A stretch of DNA of 64,000 bases from DATDDB01 sp035260545 (GCA_035260545.1 DATFUZ010000040.1:5686-69685), one strand, 5' to 3'; shown: positions 36,029-45,322, numbered from the stretch's first letter. Notes: generated by a model not told the origin, from the letters alone. Translations and numbers: made by a program.

Positions 36029-36667
36029 CTATCTCAACAGCTTGAAGGCGTGTGCCCAGTCGTTTCGCGTGAAGCCGGGGATGCACCAGAGCATGCACAG
36101 GGGCTCGATGGCGCGGGCGGCTTCGGCGCGGCCCATGTCTTCGGTTTCCCAGCCGAACTGATCGAGGATCTTGCCGACGGTCTTTTTGGCGGTTTCGTCG
36201 TTGCCGCAGATGAACATGGTGGGTTTGCCGCCCTTGAACTGCGGGTTGACCATGCTGGCGGCGCCGACGGAGTTGAATGCCTTGACGAAGCGGGCATCCG
36301 GGTAGGCGCGCTGGAGGCGCTCGAGCTGGGATTCTTCGAGGCTGGTGTAGAACTTGAGGACCCCGTTGATGGGCGGTTGCTCGGCGATGGGGTTGGTGAC
36401 GTCGATGACTTTCTTGCCCTTGAGGTTTTCGGCGCCGGCGAGGGCGAGTGCGTCGAGGGCAGCGGTGCCCTTGACCGCGAGGACGATGAGTTCGCCGAAT
36501 TTGGCGGCGTCGGCGAAGCTGCCGATATGGGCATCGGGGTGCTTGTCGCACCATTCTTCAAGGTGCTTGGCGGTGCGGGTGCCCATCCTGACTGCGTAGC
36601 CGTGACGGAGGAATCCATCCCCCAGCGTTTGCGCGACCGCGCCTGAGCCTATGATCCCGACATTCAT
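36029..36667 (-). CDS. NADPH-dependent F420-reductase-like oxidoreductase
   Basis: A 212-residue Rossmann protein. The N-terminus MNVGIIGSGAVAQTLGDGFL carries the GxGxxxxxL nucleotide motif, with RMGTRT after strand 2 favouring NADPH. VIDVTNPIAEQ and FVKAFNSVGA match the NADP oxidoreductase, coenzyme F420-dependent family. Most such bacterial proteins do not use F420 and have unknown substrates. Stand-alone gene with AAAGGAGATCATC before the ATG. Confidence 0.88.
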   Translation of the reverse strand: MNVGIIGSGAVAQTLGDGFLRHGYAVRMGTRTAKHLEEWCDKHPDAHIGSFADAAKFGELIVLAVKGTAALDALALAGAENLKGKKVIDVTNPIAEQPPINGVLKFYTSLEESQLERLQRAYPDARFVKAFNSVGAASMVNPQFKGGKPTMFICGNDETAKKTVGKILDQFGWETEDMGRAEAARAIEPLCMLWCIPGFTRNDWAHAFKLLR

Positions 36668-36838
36668 GATGATCTCCTTTCTGGCCCGTGCAAGGCATTA
36701 AAGGGAAGGGATAATCATTCTACGCCTCGGGGCGGTTGAGGCAATACGGGGTATCGCGTAGGCCGGAATGGGCACTGCGGGGGGATGGGTGGAGCATAGC
36801 GCTCCCCCATCGCTTCCCGGGCTTGATCGGTAAGGCGC

Positions 36839-37294
36839 TTACTTCAGCCCGGCGATGAACTTCGCGAGCTTGGCGACGTCGGCATCGGAGAGCTGGCTGC
36901 CGCCGCGCGGGGGCATGACGCCGAAGTTCCAGCCGAAGCTGCCGCCCTTCTCGATGTGGGAGGTGATGGTGGCGACGGCATCGGGCTTGCCGCGGTATTT
37001 GGCCGCGACGTCTTTCCATGCAGGGCCAACCAGCTTCACGTCGACCCTGTGGCAGGTGAGGCAGTTGCCCTGGCGGGCGAGGGCCATCATGGGGTCTTCC
37101 TTGGCGGCGGGTGCAGCGGCGGGCGTGGCGGCGGGCGTGGCGGCGGAGGCGGCAGCGGGCGCAGAAGCGGCCGGTGCGGCGGCCGGCGCGGGGGCGGCTT
37201 GTTCCGTCTCTTTTTCGGGGGACTTCCCGCAGGCGGCAAGGCTCAGCAGGCTGGCGGCGGCGATCAGGGTGAGGATTCTGGTGGACATGGACAT
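36839..37294 (-). CDS. Lipoprotein cytochrome c (class I)
   Basis: A 151-residue protein. A signal peptide with lipobox SLAAC (Cys22) is followed by a ~40-residue Ala/Pro linker and a small cytochrome c domain with haem motif CLTCH (78-82) and axial Met127 in GVMPPRGG, as in cytochrome c551/c5. It should be anchored to a membrane facing the periplasm and shuttle electrons. The linker DNA contains short imperfect GCGGCGGGCGTG-type repeats. AAGGAG precedes the ATG at 37294. Donor and acceptor unknown; divergent from the SRPBCC gene. Confidence 0.92.
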   Translation of the reverse strand: MSMSTRILTLIAAASLLSLAACGKSPEKETEQAAPAPAAAPAASAPAAASAATPAATPAAAPAAKEDPMMALARQGNCLTCHRVDVKLVGPAWKDVAAKYRGKPDAVATITSHIEKGGSFGWNFGVMPPRGGSQLSDADVAKLAKFIAGLK

Positions 37295-37486
37295 GGCTAA
37301 CTCCTTGATAAATGTAATCTGTTGAACGAACGGCGGGAATTCTACTACCGGCTGGTCCCGTGCGCTATCCACCAGCTGGGCTACCCCCAATGGCGCTATC
37401 CCGCACCTGCGCAACTCCCTTGGGGTGCAATGCGCTATGCTTTGCACCTGCCTCGCTCTCTTTCTCCACTTTCAGGAGCGCGCCCC

Positions 37487-37891
37487 ATGCAAGAGATGGC
37501 TGAATCACTCTACCTGAGCATTTTCATCGCGCGCGATGCGGGCGAGGCGTATGACTTCCTGTGCGTGCCGGAAAACTTTCCGAAGTGGGCATCGGGGCTG
37601 GGGAAGCTTTCGAAGTCCGGCGATGAATGGCTGACGGAGATGCCCGACGGGCCGATGAAGGTGCGCTTTTCGGAGCGGAATGCGTTGGGGGTGCTGGACC
37701 ACTGGGTGACGCCTGCCTCGGGGACTGCGATCTATATTCCGCTGCGGGTGATCCGCAATGGCGATGGCTGCGAGCTGGTGTTGACGCTGTTTCGCCAGCC
37801 GGGGATGAGCGATGAGAAGTTTGCCGCCGACGGGGAATGGGTGATGCGCGATCTGATGGCCGCCAGGGCGCTGCTGGAAGGCAATGGCTGA
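37487..37891 (+). CDS. SRPBCC-family protein
   Basis: A 134-residue START/Bet v1-like protein. The start at 37487 is supported by AGGAG; an ATG three codons on is possible. LYLSIFIARDAGEAYDFLCVPENFPKWASGLGKL is the typical first strand and helix pair of SRPBCC proteins, and a long C-terminal helix follows (EWVMRDLMAARALLEG). It probably binds a hydrophobic ligand. It overlaps the DUF2127 gene by eight bases, suggesting coupled translation. Confidence 0.85.
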   Translation: MQEMAESLYLSIFIARDAGEAYDFLCVPENFPKWASGLGKLSKSGDEWLTEMPDGPMKVRFSERNALGVLDHWVTPASGTAIYIPLRVIRNGDGCELVLTLFRQPGMSDEKFAADGEWVMRDLMAARALLEGNG

Positions 37892-38429
37892 CGCGAGGGA
37901 CCCGGCGGCTGGAACGGCGCGCCGCTTCGGCCTCGCTTCGATTGCCGGATATTTCCGCGAAGAGCGGAACATCCACCTGATATTCGCGGTGAGCCTGTGG
38001 CTGAAAGGCGTGCTGGCGCTTTCCGAGGTGCTGGGCGGCATTGCGGGTTTTTTCATCGCCAATCGGTTTCTCGTGGCGTTTGCGGCGTGGATCACCCGGG
38101 GTGAGCTTGCCGAGGATCCGCACGACATCATCGCCAACTTCGTTCTGCATGCGGCGCAGGGCCTGACCCTCGACGCGAGGTATTTCGCGGCTGCCTATCT
38201 CCTGGGGCACGGCGTCATCAAGCTGTGGCTGGTCGCGGGGCTGCTGCGCAGGCGGCTCTGGTACTACCCGGTGGCGATGGCGGTCTTCGGGCTTTTCATC
38301 GTCTACCAGCTCTATCGCTTGTCTTTCACGGGCTCCGTGTGGCTGGTGCTGCTGTCCATCGTCGACCTGGTCGTGATCGGCCTGACCTGGCACGAGTGGC
38401 GCTATTTGCGCCGCGCCGGAGCGCAATAG
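37884..38429 (+). CDS. DUF2127 membrane protein
   Basis: A 181-residue protein with four hydrophobic segments: IHLIFAVSLWLKGVLALSEVLGG, a second in the middle, YYPVAMAVFGLFIVYQLYRL and VWLVLLSIVDLVVIGLTW. The pattern matches DUF2127, often found with small redox or stress genes. It overlaps the SRPBCC gene by eight bases. Function unknown. Confidence 0.85.
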   Translation: MADARDPAAGTARRFGLASIAGYFREERNIHLIFAVSLWLKGVLALSEVLGGIAGFFIANRFLVAFAAWITRGELAEDPHDIIANFVLHAAQGLTLDARYFAAAYLLGHGVIKLWLVAGLLRRRLWYYPVAMAVFGLFIVYQLYRLSFTGSVWLVLLSIVDLVVIGLTWHEWRYLRRAGAQ

Positions 38430-38471
38430 ATTCGGCGCCGTGCCGGTGCTGCGATGCCCTGTGCGTGTGCG

Positions 38472-39077
38472 CTACCGCAGGCGTTCCGCCTCGAGGCACT
38501 CGTGCACGGCCGGGCGGGCCGCGACGCGCCCCATGTAGTCCGGGAGGCCAGGCCATTGCGCGAGGTCGATGTGCGCGCCCTTGGACCAGCGCAGGATGGT
38601 GAAGAGGTAGGCATCGGCGACGGTGAAGGTGTCGCCCATGAGGTAGGCCTTGCCTTCGAGTTGCTTCGCCACGACGCCGATGCGGCGGCCAAGCAGTTCC
38701 TTGACCACGGTTTTCCATTCTTCCGTAACCTTGCGGTTGAACAGGGGCGAGAAGCCCTTGTGCAGTTCGCTGGTGATGAAATTCAGGTGCTCCTGCAGCC
38801 GGTAGCACGCCATGGTGCCGGCAGGCGGGGCGAGCTGCCGCTCCGGCACGAGGTCGGCGATGTACTGCACGATGGCCGGGCCTTCGGTCAGCACCTGGCC
38901 GTCGTTGAGGGCCATGGCGGGCACGTAGCCCTTGGGGTTGATCTGCCAGTAGTCCGCGCCGCTGGCGGTCTTCTTGGCGCCGAGATCCACGCGTTCGAGT
39001 TCGAATGGCAGGCCGGATTCAGCGAGGACGATGTGCGGAGAAAGGGAACAGGCACCGGGACTGAAATAGAGCTTCAT
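38472..39077 (-). CDS. Glutathione S-transferase, beta class
   Basis: A 201-residue GST. The thioredoxin-like N-domain has Cys10 in MKLYFSPGACSLSPHIVL, the mixed-disulfide cysteine of bacterial beta-class GSTs, and cis-Pro in KGYVPAM. The helical C-domain contains FTVADAYLFTILRW. It conjugates or reduces electrophiles with glutathione. It starts two bases after the stop of the small ORF at 39080, on the same strand. Confidence 0.95.
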   Translation of the reverse strand: MKLYFSPGACSLSPHIVLAESGLPFELERVDLGAKKTASGADYWQINPKGYVPAMALNDGQVLTEGPAIVQYIADLVPERQLAPPAGTMACYRLQEHLNFITSELHKGFSPLFNRKVTEEWKTVVKELLGRRIGVVAKQLEGKAYLMGDTFTVADAYLFTILRWSKGAHIDLAQWPGLPDYMGRVAARPAVHECLEAERLR

Positions 39078-39079
39078 GA

Positions 39080-39412
39080 TTATTGCTCCTCACGAATGGG
39101 GGTGGTGGCATGGATCACGCATTTCAGGCTTTCCCTGCCGGGGAGGCTCGATGCCTGTTCTCCCACGGCCGACTCTTGCGGGCGAGTGTATGAACGGCCG
39201 GGCGAAGCACTCCGTTCGCTGGCCGGCAAATCGTTCGTGTTGAGATGGCGCTGGGCGCGGATGTTCCCGGGTTGGGGTTCGCCGGCGGTGAGGAAGCTGG
39301 CTCCGGCCGGGAGTCTGGCGGAGGCGCGATTTTTGCCGGCGTGGCCGGTTAGCCGCGCTGACGATATTTGGCCGTCAAACCTGGCATCCCGATCAATCGT
39401 AACGCTCATCAT
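39080..39412 (-). CDS. Hypothetical protein, shortened paralogue B
   Basis: A 110-residue ORF starting MMSVTIDRDARFDGQISSA with GGAGAAG upstream. It aligns with the protein at 35500-35802 at both ends but lacks about 24 central residues and has lost the equivalent stop codon. The frame continues about 38 residues of low-complexity sequence and stops two bases before gst. It may be a decaying copy or a re-purposed short gene. The upstream sequence (TATATAAAA box and GGGCGCAA further up) matches that of paralogue A. Confidence 0.5.
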   Translation of the reverse strand: MMSVTIDRDARFDGQISSARLTGHAGKNRASARLPAGASFLTAGEPQPGNIRAQRHLNTNDLPASERSASPGRSYTRPQESAVGEQASSLPGRESLKCVIHATTPIREEQ

Positions 39413-39552
39413 GGCGCTTCTCCATTTTGAGATTAACCTCACTGCAGGTACGCGCATGCCGATGTTTTTTATATACCCTATATGCGCTGGGCGCAAGCGC
39501 GGCGTGGGCGGTGCAGGCGCCAATGGCTGGCGGTGGATGCCGCGTCATTTGC

Positions 39553-39978
39553 CTAACGGGACCGGCGTTGCTGCCTGGCGTTTGATGTTCTGCGCCTGAA
39601 TTCGATGACAGCCGCAGTGTAGATGGCGAGGTTCAGCGCGACGACGATGCCGCCCAGCAGCAGGCGCACGCCGGGCGTCAACCCGGCGGGGTAGACGATG
39701 CGCAGCAGGTAACGCCAGACGAAATCGCCGTGGTAGCCGCCTGCGCCGGCCAGGGCGTGGAAGTGGTTTTCCCAGTTGGTCAGCGGGCAGTACCAATTCA
39801 TGAACTCGACGGCGGCGCCCCATGCCACCGCGGGTAGATGCAGCCAGGCGAGCTTGCGATGGCGCAGGACGAGCAGGCCGCCTAGCAGCACGAAGGCGAT
39901 GTAGGCAAAGTGAAGCGCGAGAATGGCATAGGCGATCAGTTGGTACACGTCACCTCCCTGGTTCAGGGGCGTGCGCAT
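39553..39978 (-). CDS. DUF2784 membrane protein
   Basis: A 141-residue integral membrane protein with about four helices. YQLIAYAILALHFAYIAFVLLGG and CPLTNWENHF are typical of DUF2784. The ATG at 39978 has AAGGGA; an alternative GTG at 39948 has GGGAGGTGAC very close and would remove ten residues. Function unknown. Confidence 0.85.
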   Translation of the reverse strand: MRTPLNQGGDVYQLIAYAILALHFAYIAFVLLGGLLVLRHRKLAWLHLPAVAWGAAVEFMNWYCPLTNWENHFHALAGAGGYHGDFVWRYLLRIVYPAGLTPGVRLLLGGIVVALNLAIYTAAVIEFRRRTSNARQQRRSR

Positions 39979-40005
39979 ACGCGCAATCCCTTCTCATCAG
40001 TCGGT

Positions 40006-40043
40006 CACTGTCATTACACTGTCACTGTCATTACACTGTCATT
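40006..40043. repeat. Short tandem repeat
   Basis: Two perfect copies of CACTGTCATTACACTGT (40006-40022 and 40023-40039) followed by a partial third CATT. The repeat reaches the stop codon of the PilZ-like gene (40041-40039) and lies in the 60-bp gap before the DUF2784 gene. Confidence 0.85.
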
Positions 40044-41694
40044 GGGGCTTCTTCTCCTCGGGCGGCGCGAGCCAGTTGAACCTGACCAGTTCGTAGTCTT
40101 CGCCCTCGGCTTCGAGGCTGGTGAGTTCGACGGTGCGGCTTTTTTCACCAAGCATGATCTCAAGCAGCTTGCCTTCGCTATAGGTGCCGGTTTCGAGCAC
40201 CATGGTGGCGTGGAGGTAGGAATTCTGCGCGTCCGGCAGGAGGATGGCCGGGTAGTAGTCGTATTTGAAGGAGCCGGAGCTGGTTTCCCAGTTTTCGATG
40301 CGCTCGGCGCCCTTGCCGAGGACGCGCAGCCAGACGGCAAGGGATTTCTTGCCAAGGATTTCGATGCCGACGCGCACGGCGTGCTGCTTTTCGGTATGCA
40401 GGCGGCGGATGACGCCCACCCACCATGCTTGAGCGTTGTGCGCCCTGATCCCGAGCAGACAGCCGATCTTGACCCAGGCGCCGGTCCCCTTGGGGATGAG
40501 CCCGCCCACGCCGCTGGCGCTCGCATCGACGACGGTCCAGGTTTCGGGAACGTAGGGGGGCTCTTCCTCCTTGACGATGCCGAAGTCCGCACGCGAGGCG
40601 ACTGCGGCCGCCTCTTCTTTGGACAGGCCGCTGGCCTGATCGAGATCCACCCGCGGCACCAGGCCGATGATGGCGCGGAAGCCGTGGGCGACGTCTACGC
40701 TGGCGCGTATGCCCATGCGCTCGACGGCGCGGCGCGGGTGGTATTTGTTCCAGTACACCAGCAGGTGCTTGAGCACGGTAAGCTTGCCCCGGGGGGTGAA
40801 TTCGCTGCCAAAGCGGCGCTCTTCGTCTATGGCGCCGCGCTCGTGCTCATGAATGATTTCCGAAATCCGGGGCAGCGCGCGCAGCGGGGTGAAGAAGCGC
40901 ATGGTGGGGGTGGGCGCGATAGTGTCGTCCACCGGCCGGGGCGGGCCGGGGTTGGCGAGGTCTATCCAGTATTCGCTGGTGACGTCCGGTGCGGCGCTTA
41001 TGTCGAAGAAGCTGACCATGCGCGCGGCAATGCGGAAGGCGACCTCTATCTGGTCCGGCGCCAGGTTGCCCGGCGAGGATGCGTAGAAGACCAGGATACG
41101 CAGCAGCTCATGCTGCACGCTGGTGTGGACGGCATGACCATGGTACGCAAACAGGTTGGTGTGCGCATATTGACCGGCTTCGGCGTCGGTATAGCACTGG
41201 TAAAGCCGCGACCAGGTGTCATTTCCTACATCGAGGTAGCGCATGAGTTCGAGCTTCGTCTGCTCGGCGAGTGCGCGCATCAGGCGCACGCTGAGCAGGG
41301 GCAGCAGTTCGTGAAGCTGGTAAGGCAGCAGTTCTTCGCGCTTGCAGCCGGCGAGACATTCCGCATAGGCGCGCGCCAGGTCGCCCGCATGGGCATGCAG
41401 GTTCTTCCACAGGTGCGTGCCCTGGAAATCCTGCAGGTGCGGCTCGGCGAGGTATTGCTTCAGCAGATCTGCCTGTATGGGCCGGGCGGTCTCGTCCAGC
41501 AGCTTGATGAGGGCAATGCGCGGCTCGGCGCCGAACGTGGGCGTGGCGGTGATGGATTGCAGCCAGGCGGTGATTTCTTCCAGCGCCTTGAAGGGATCGT
41601 CCGCGGGTAATTCGGCCAGCAGTTTCCCGGCCTCCGCCATGTTGTACATGGGGTGGTCGATTTTTCCGGCATGCCTGACCAGCCAGGAGAACAT
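40039..41694 (-). CDS. Large protein with PilZ-like C-terminal domain
   Basis: A 551-residue soluble protein starting MFSWLVRHAGKIDHPMYNM. The N-terminal two thirds are helical with no recognised domain. The C-terminal part has RRAVERMGIRASV and, later, DASASGVGG (the DxSxxG element), followed by KIGCLLGIRAHNAQAWWVGVIRRL, which fits a PilZ domain, so c-di-GMP binding is plausible. The longer upstream frame to 42195 has no ribosome site and looks non-coding. Divergent from a hybrid histidine kinase. Family name unknown to me. Confidence 0.72.
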   Translation of the reverse strand: MFSWLVRHAGKIDHPMYNMAEAGKLLAELPADDPFKALEEITAWLQSITATPTFGAEPRIALIKLLDETARPIQADLLKQYLAEPHLQDFQGTHLWKNLHAHAGDLARAYAECLAGCKREELLPYQLHELLPLLSVRLMRALAEQTKLELMRYLDVGNDTWSRLYQCYTDAEAGQYAHTNLFAYHGHAVHTSVQHELLRILVFYASSPGNLAPDQIEVAFRIAARMVSFFDISAAPDVTSEYWIDLANPGPPRPVDDTIAPTPTMRFFTPLRALPRISEIIHEHERGAIDEERRFGSEFTPRGKLTVLKHLLVYWNKYHPRRAVERMGIRASVDVAHGFRAIIGLVPRVDLDQASGLSKEEAAAVASRADFGIVKEEEPPYVPETWTVVDASASGVGGLIPKGTGAWVKIGCLLGIRAHNAQAWWVGVIRRLHTEKQHAVRVGIEILGKKSLAVWLRVLGKGAERIENWETSSGSFKYDYYPAILLPDAQNSYLHATMVLETGTYSEGKLLEIMLGEKSRTVELTSLEAEGEDYELVRFNWLAPPEEKKPQ

Positions 41695-42181
41695 TATGCT
41701 TTCACTTTCCGGTATCCCTTGCCTTGTTTTCCGGGAGAAGTGTAGCGCATTACACCCGCGCGTTCGAGCGCCGAAAGCACAGGAGGATTCGGCGCGGCGT
41801 CGGCCGCGCCGGCCCGCCCGGGGAAGGACGCTTCCCGCTCGCGCAATGCGCTTGACACGGCCACGGACTTGCGGTTTGATTGCACAACGGAAGCGCAGCC
41901 TTCGCGCCCTTCCGAAGCCGTCGATAATCCGAATCGCAATAACCTTCCAGAGAGAAGGTGTGCAACAATTGCCAGTCAGCAGGTGGGCCGGCCCCACGAG
42001 GGGGTGGACAAGCTGCCGCTCGCCGGCGAACGCTGGGGGAGAGCAAGTTTGAATACTGAGGAACGGCTGGCAGGATTGGCGGCCCGTCATCGCGCCGCGC
42101 GTCAGGAACAGCCGGCGCTTCGGCATCGCTTTCGCTGCTCCTGCGCACCTGATTTTCACCAGCCATGGTAAGGCGCCTGCC
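41695..42181. other. Divergent intergenic region with REP-like fragment
   Basis: A 487-bp gap between the leftward PilZ-like and rightward kinase genes. Reading frames here lack starts with ribosome sites. At about 41981-42047 is a GC-rich stretch with GTGGGCCGGCCCCAC symmetry whose plus-strand reading gives LPLAGERWG, the spurious peptide produced by a common dispersed bacterial repeat. A small duplication, ATGGTAAGGCGC at 42165 and ATGGTAAGACGC at 42182, straddles the kinase start. Confidence 0.4.
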
Positions 42182-44023
42182 ATGGTAAGACGCAAGACCT
42201 CCTATTACGTCAACATTCTGTTGATTGCGCTGGAACTGCCGCTCATCGCCTACGCAAGCCACGTGGCGCGCGGGCTGGTGCCTTCCGCGATCGGCCAGTA
42301 CCTCGCGCTGGATATTCTGTACTGCCTGCCGGTCATCCAGGCGGCGCGCCTCGCCGCGATCCGCGCGACGGCCGGCCTGCGCTCACCGACCGCCGCCATT
42401 GTCGGAATCACCGCGGCCCTCGCCTGCAGTGTGACCGAGCTTGCCACGGCCTGGCCCGACTTTCCCGTAGAGGCGTTCCTGCTCAATACATACAGCCGCG
42501 GCATCGTATTTACGGTGATCACCAGCGTGCTGGCGAAACTCTGGCGCGAGCGGAAACATGCCCGGCGCTTCCGCACGCTCGCGGCGGGCACGTCGGAGGG
42601 GGTCGCGGTGACGGCGAATGGCATGCTGGTGGATGTCAACGACCAACTGGCGCGTATGCTGGGGTACGGACGAAGGGAGATGCTAGGGCAAGCGATCGAG
42701 GATTTCGTGCCCGGCCCGCAGCGGGCCCGTGTATCGGCCGCAGACGCGGATAGCCATATCGAGCATGACATGGTGCGCAAGGACGGCTCGCGCATGATCG
42801 TGGAAGCGCGCACCCAGCTCGTCAACGATGGCGAGGAAGACTTCACGGTGTCGGCGATCCGCGACATCACCGAACGCAGACGGTACGAGAAAGAACTGAT
42901 CTCGGCCAAGGCCGAGGCCGAACGTGCGAACGCGGAGAAGTCACGCTTCCTCGCGGCGGCAAGCCATGACTTGCGCCAGCCGCTCACCGCCCTGTCGCTG
43001 TATACGGGAGTGCTGGAGGACAGGCTTGATGCGGAGAACCTGACCATCGTCACGAAGATGGCGGAGTGCGTTGCGGGCCTGAGCGACCTGCTCACCAAGC
43101 TGCTCGATCTGTCCAAGCTCGATGCGGCAGTCGAGGCGCCGCATGTGCGGGACTTCGCGGTGGACGACATCCTGGATGCCTTGCTTGTCGCGCACGACCC
43201 GGAGGCTGAATTGAAAGGCCTCAAGCTCAGGCGCGTCCGCTCCGGTCTGATTGCCCGGACAGACCCGGTGCTCTTCCAGCGTATCCTCGGCAACCTGCTC
43301 TCCAACGCGATCCGCTACACCACGCATGGCGGCGTGCTGATCGGCTCGCGCCGGCGGCAGGGTAAGGCGTGGATTGAGTTCTGGGACACCGGCATCGGCA
43401 TTGCGCCCGACAAGACCAAAGAGATCTTCGAGCCGTTCCGGCAGCTCAACGACGATGCGCGCACGCGCGGCAGCGGCCTCGGACTGGCGATCGTCGCGGG
43501 GACCGCGAGGCTGCTCGGACTGAAGATACGCGTGCAGTCCCGGCCCGGGCGAGGCTCGATGTTCGCCGTGGAAATTCCGCGTGGAACGCAGGCTGGTGCG
43601 ACGGTGTCCGCGGCGCCTGCCGATCACATATCGGGCCTGCGCGTTGCGCTCGTGGACGACAACCCGATGGCCCTGAACGCGCTTGCCTGCGCCATGGAAA
43701 ATGTGGGGCACGAAGTTGTGACTGCGATTAACGGACACACGCTGCTGGCGCAGCTTGGGACTGCGCGCCCGGACATATTGGTCTGCGACTATCGCCTGGC
43801 CGGCGCGGAAACGGGATATGAGGTGATCACCGCGACCCGGACGGCGTTTGGCGAGGCGCTTCCCGCCATCATTCTCACAGGCGATACCGATCCGGAGCTC
43901 ATGCGCAGCATGGCGGGAAAGGGCATAGACGTGCAGTACAAGCCGGTGATCTTCAAGGATCTGCAGGCGCACATTGAACGGCTGCTTGGCGGCGGTACTG
44001 CTGCCGCGGCCGAATCTGCATGA
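42182..44023 (+). CDS. Hybrid sensor histidine kinase/response regulator
   Basis: A 613-residue protein. Three or four membrane helices (residues ~8-120), a PAS domain (~133-232), HisKA with phospho-acceptor His262 in AAASHDLRQPLTA, HATPase with GNLLSNAIRYT, DTGIGIAPDK and GSGLGLAIV, and a C-terminal receiver with Asp536 in CDYRLAGAETG. DLRQPLTAL is typical of kinases paired with LuxR-type regulators, but none is adjacent. Signal unknown. The start has only a modest AAGG upstream. Confidence 0.93.
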   Translation: MVRRKTSYYVNILLIALELPLIAYASHVARGLVPSAIGQYLALDILYCLPVIQAARLAAIRATAGLRSPTAAIVGITAALACSVTELATAWPDFPVEAFLLNTYSRGIVFTVITSVLAKLWRERKHARRFRTLAAGTSEGVAVTANGMLVDVNDQLARMLGYGRREMLGQAIEDFVPGPQRARVSAADADSHIEHDMVRKDGSRMIVEARTQLVNDGEEDFTVSAIRDITERRRYEKELISAKAEAERANAEKSRFLAAASHDLRQPLTALSLYTGVLEDRLDAENLTIVTKMAECVAGLSDLLTKLLDLSKLDAAVEAPHVRDFAVDDILDALLVAHDPEAELKGLKLRRVRSGLIARTDPVLFQRILGNLLSNAIRYTTHGGVLIGSRRRQGKAWIEFWDTGIGIAPDKTKEIFEPFRQLNDDARTRGSGLGLAIVAGTARLLGLKIRVQSRPGRGSMFAVEIPRGTQAGATVSAAPADHISGLRVALVDDNPMALNALACAMENVGHEVVTAINGHTLLAQLGTARPDILVCDYRLAGAETGYEVITATRTAFGEALPAIILTGDTDPELMRSMAGKGIDVQYKPVIFKDLQAHIERLLGGGTAAAAESA

Positions 44024-44174
44024 GAGTCCGATTGACTTCCGGTTGCCGCCGGAAGGTGCGGCCCGGGTAAAATGCTTGCTTCCCACGGCGCCCGCCTGAG
44101 CGGGACGCCGGCGTCCTGCCGCTCGGCACGGCTCGCGGCAGGCGCAACACGAACGAATCAGGAGACAGCCAGAC

Positions 44175-45092
44175 ATGAATACCTCTCGCAAGCCGCGTGT
44201 GGGCCTTGCGCTGGGCAGCGGCTCGGCGCGGGGCTGGGCACATGTGGGTGTGATACGCGCACTGGAGGAGGCAGGCATCGCGCCGGACCTGGTGTGCGGC
44301 ACTTCCATAGGCGCGCTGGTAGGCGCCGCATACGCGGCCGGCGAGATCGCCGCCTTTGAGCACTGGGTGCGCAGGCTGGGGGTGAAGGACGTGCTCTCCT
44401 TCCTCGATGTCGGCCTGAGCGGCGGGATGATCAAGGGCGAGCGTCTGACGGAGTTCTTCCGCACCAATTTCATCGACCGCCCGGTGGAGGCCCTGCCCAA
44501 GCCCTTTGCCGCGGTGGCCACGGCGCTGCGCACGGGGACGGAGGTGTGGCTGCGCGAGGGTTCGACGGTGAACGCGATACGCGCCTCCATCGCCCTGCCG
44601 GCGCTATTCGCGCCGGTGGCCCATGAAGGCCGGCTGCTGGTGGACGGCGGACTGACCAACCCGGTGCCGGTATCTCTGGCACGCGCAATGGGGGCGGACA
44701 TCGTAATCGCGGTAGATCTGAGTTCGGATGTTCTGGGCCGCCATTTCCGCGGTTCGCCGGAGGAGCCGGAAACAGAGGCCGTCCAGGCCAGCCAGTGGCA
44801 CCAGATGCTGCTGGCAAAACTGGGCGCGCTGTTTCCCAAGCGCCCGGATGATACGCCACCGGCACCGTCGGTGATCGATGTGGTGGCGACCAGCATAGAC
44901 ATCATGCAGGTGCGCATCAGCCGGGCGCGCATGGCGGGCGATCCGCCTGACGTGGTGGTGGCACCGCGCGTGGCCCACCTCGGCCTGCTCGATTTTCATC
45001 GCGCGGATGTGGCGATAGATGAGGGCCGCCGCGCAGCGGAGGCCGCCCTGCCCAATCTGAACGCGCTCTTCGGCCAACTCAGGCAGACATAG
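44175..45092 (+). CDS. Patatin-like phospholipase (RssA type)
   Basis: A 305-residue serine hydrolase. Oxyanion glycine motif LGSGSARG (13-20), nucleophile Ser44 in GTSIG and catalytic Asp157 in DGG make the patatin dyad. Length and motifs match the RssA/YchK subgroup. It likely hydrolyses phospholipid or lysophospholipid at the cytoplasmic membrane. AGGAGAC lies upstream of the ATG. No other lipid gene is near. Confidence 0.93.
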   Translation: MNTSRKPRVGLALGSGSARGWAHVGVIRALEEAGIAPDLVCGTSIGALVGAAYAAGEIAAFEHWVRRLGVKDVLSFLDVGLSGGMIKGERLTEFFRTNFIDRPVEALPKPFAAVATALRTGTEVWLREGSTVNAIRASIALPALFAPVAHEGRLLVDGGLTNPVPVSLARAMGADIVIAVDLSSDVLGRHFRGSPEEPETEAVQASQWHQMLLAKLGALFPKRPDDTPPAPSVIDVVATSIDIMQVRISRARMAGDPPDVVVAPRVAHLGLLDFHRADVAIDEGRRAAEAALPNLNALFGQLRQT

Positions 45093-45322
45093 CGGCACGC
45101 AGCTTCCCCACTTGCTCATTCCCGCAAGCTCCTGCAATTCATACCTACCTGTCCGCTCCACGCGGATTGAATGAACGGCGGCGGCAAAATCGCCTTAACC
45201 CCTTTTCGAATTCTCCTGCGTTCAAGCATGCATGGGGCCGACCGAAGGCGCCCCGCAAACCGGATGGCATCGTGGATGACTGCCACATGCCGATATTTAA
45301 ACGTATGGATAAGGAGAAGAAT

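Noticed and set aside
37324..37332. GAACGAACG, a partial match to the LexA box
   Set aside because: The second half-site (GTTC) is missing and there is no promoter arrangement like that at 14024-14052.
41695..42195. N-terminal extension of the PilZ-like gene
   Set aside because: Arg/Pro/Ala-rich translation, no ribosome site; the ATG at 41694 is a better start.
42941..44932. 663-codon frame on the minus strand
   Set aside because: Antisense to the hybrid kinase and patatin genes; no domain.
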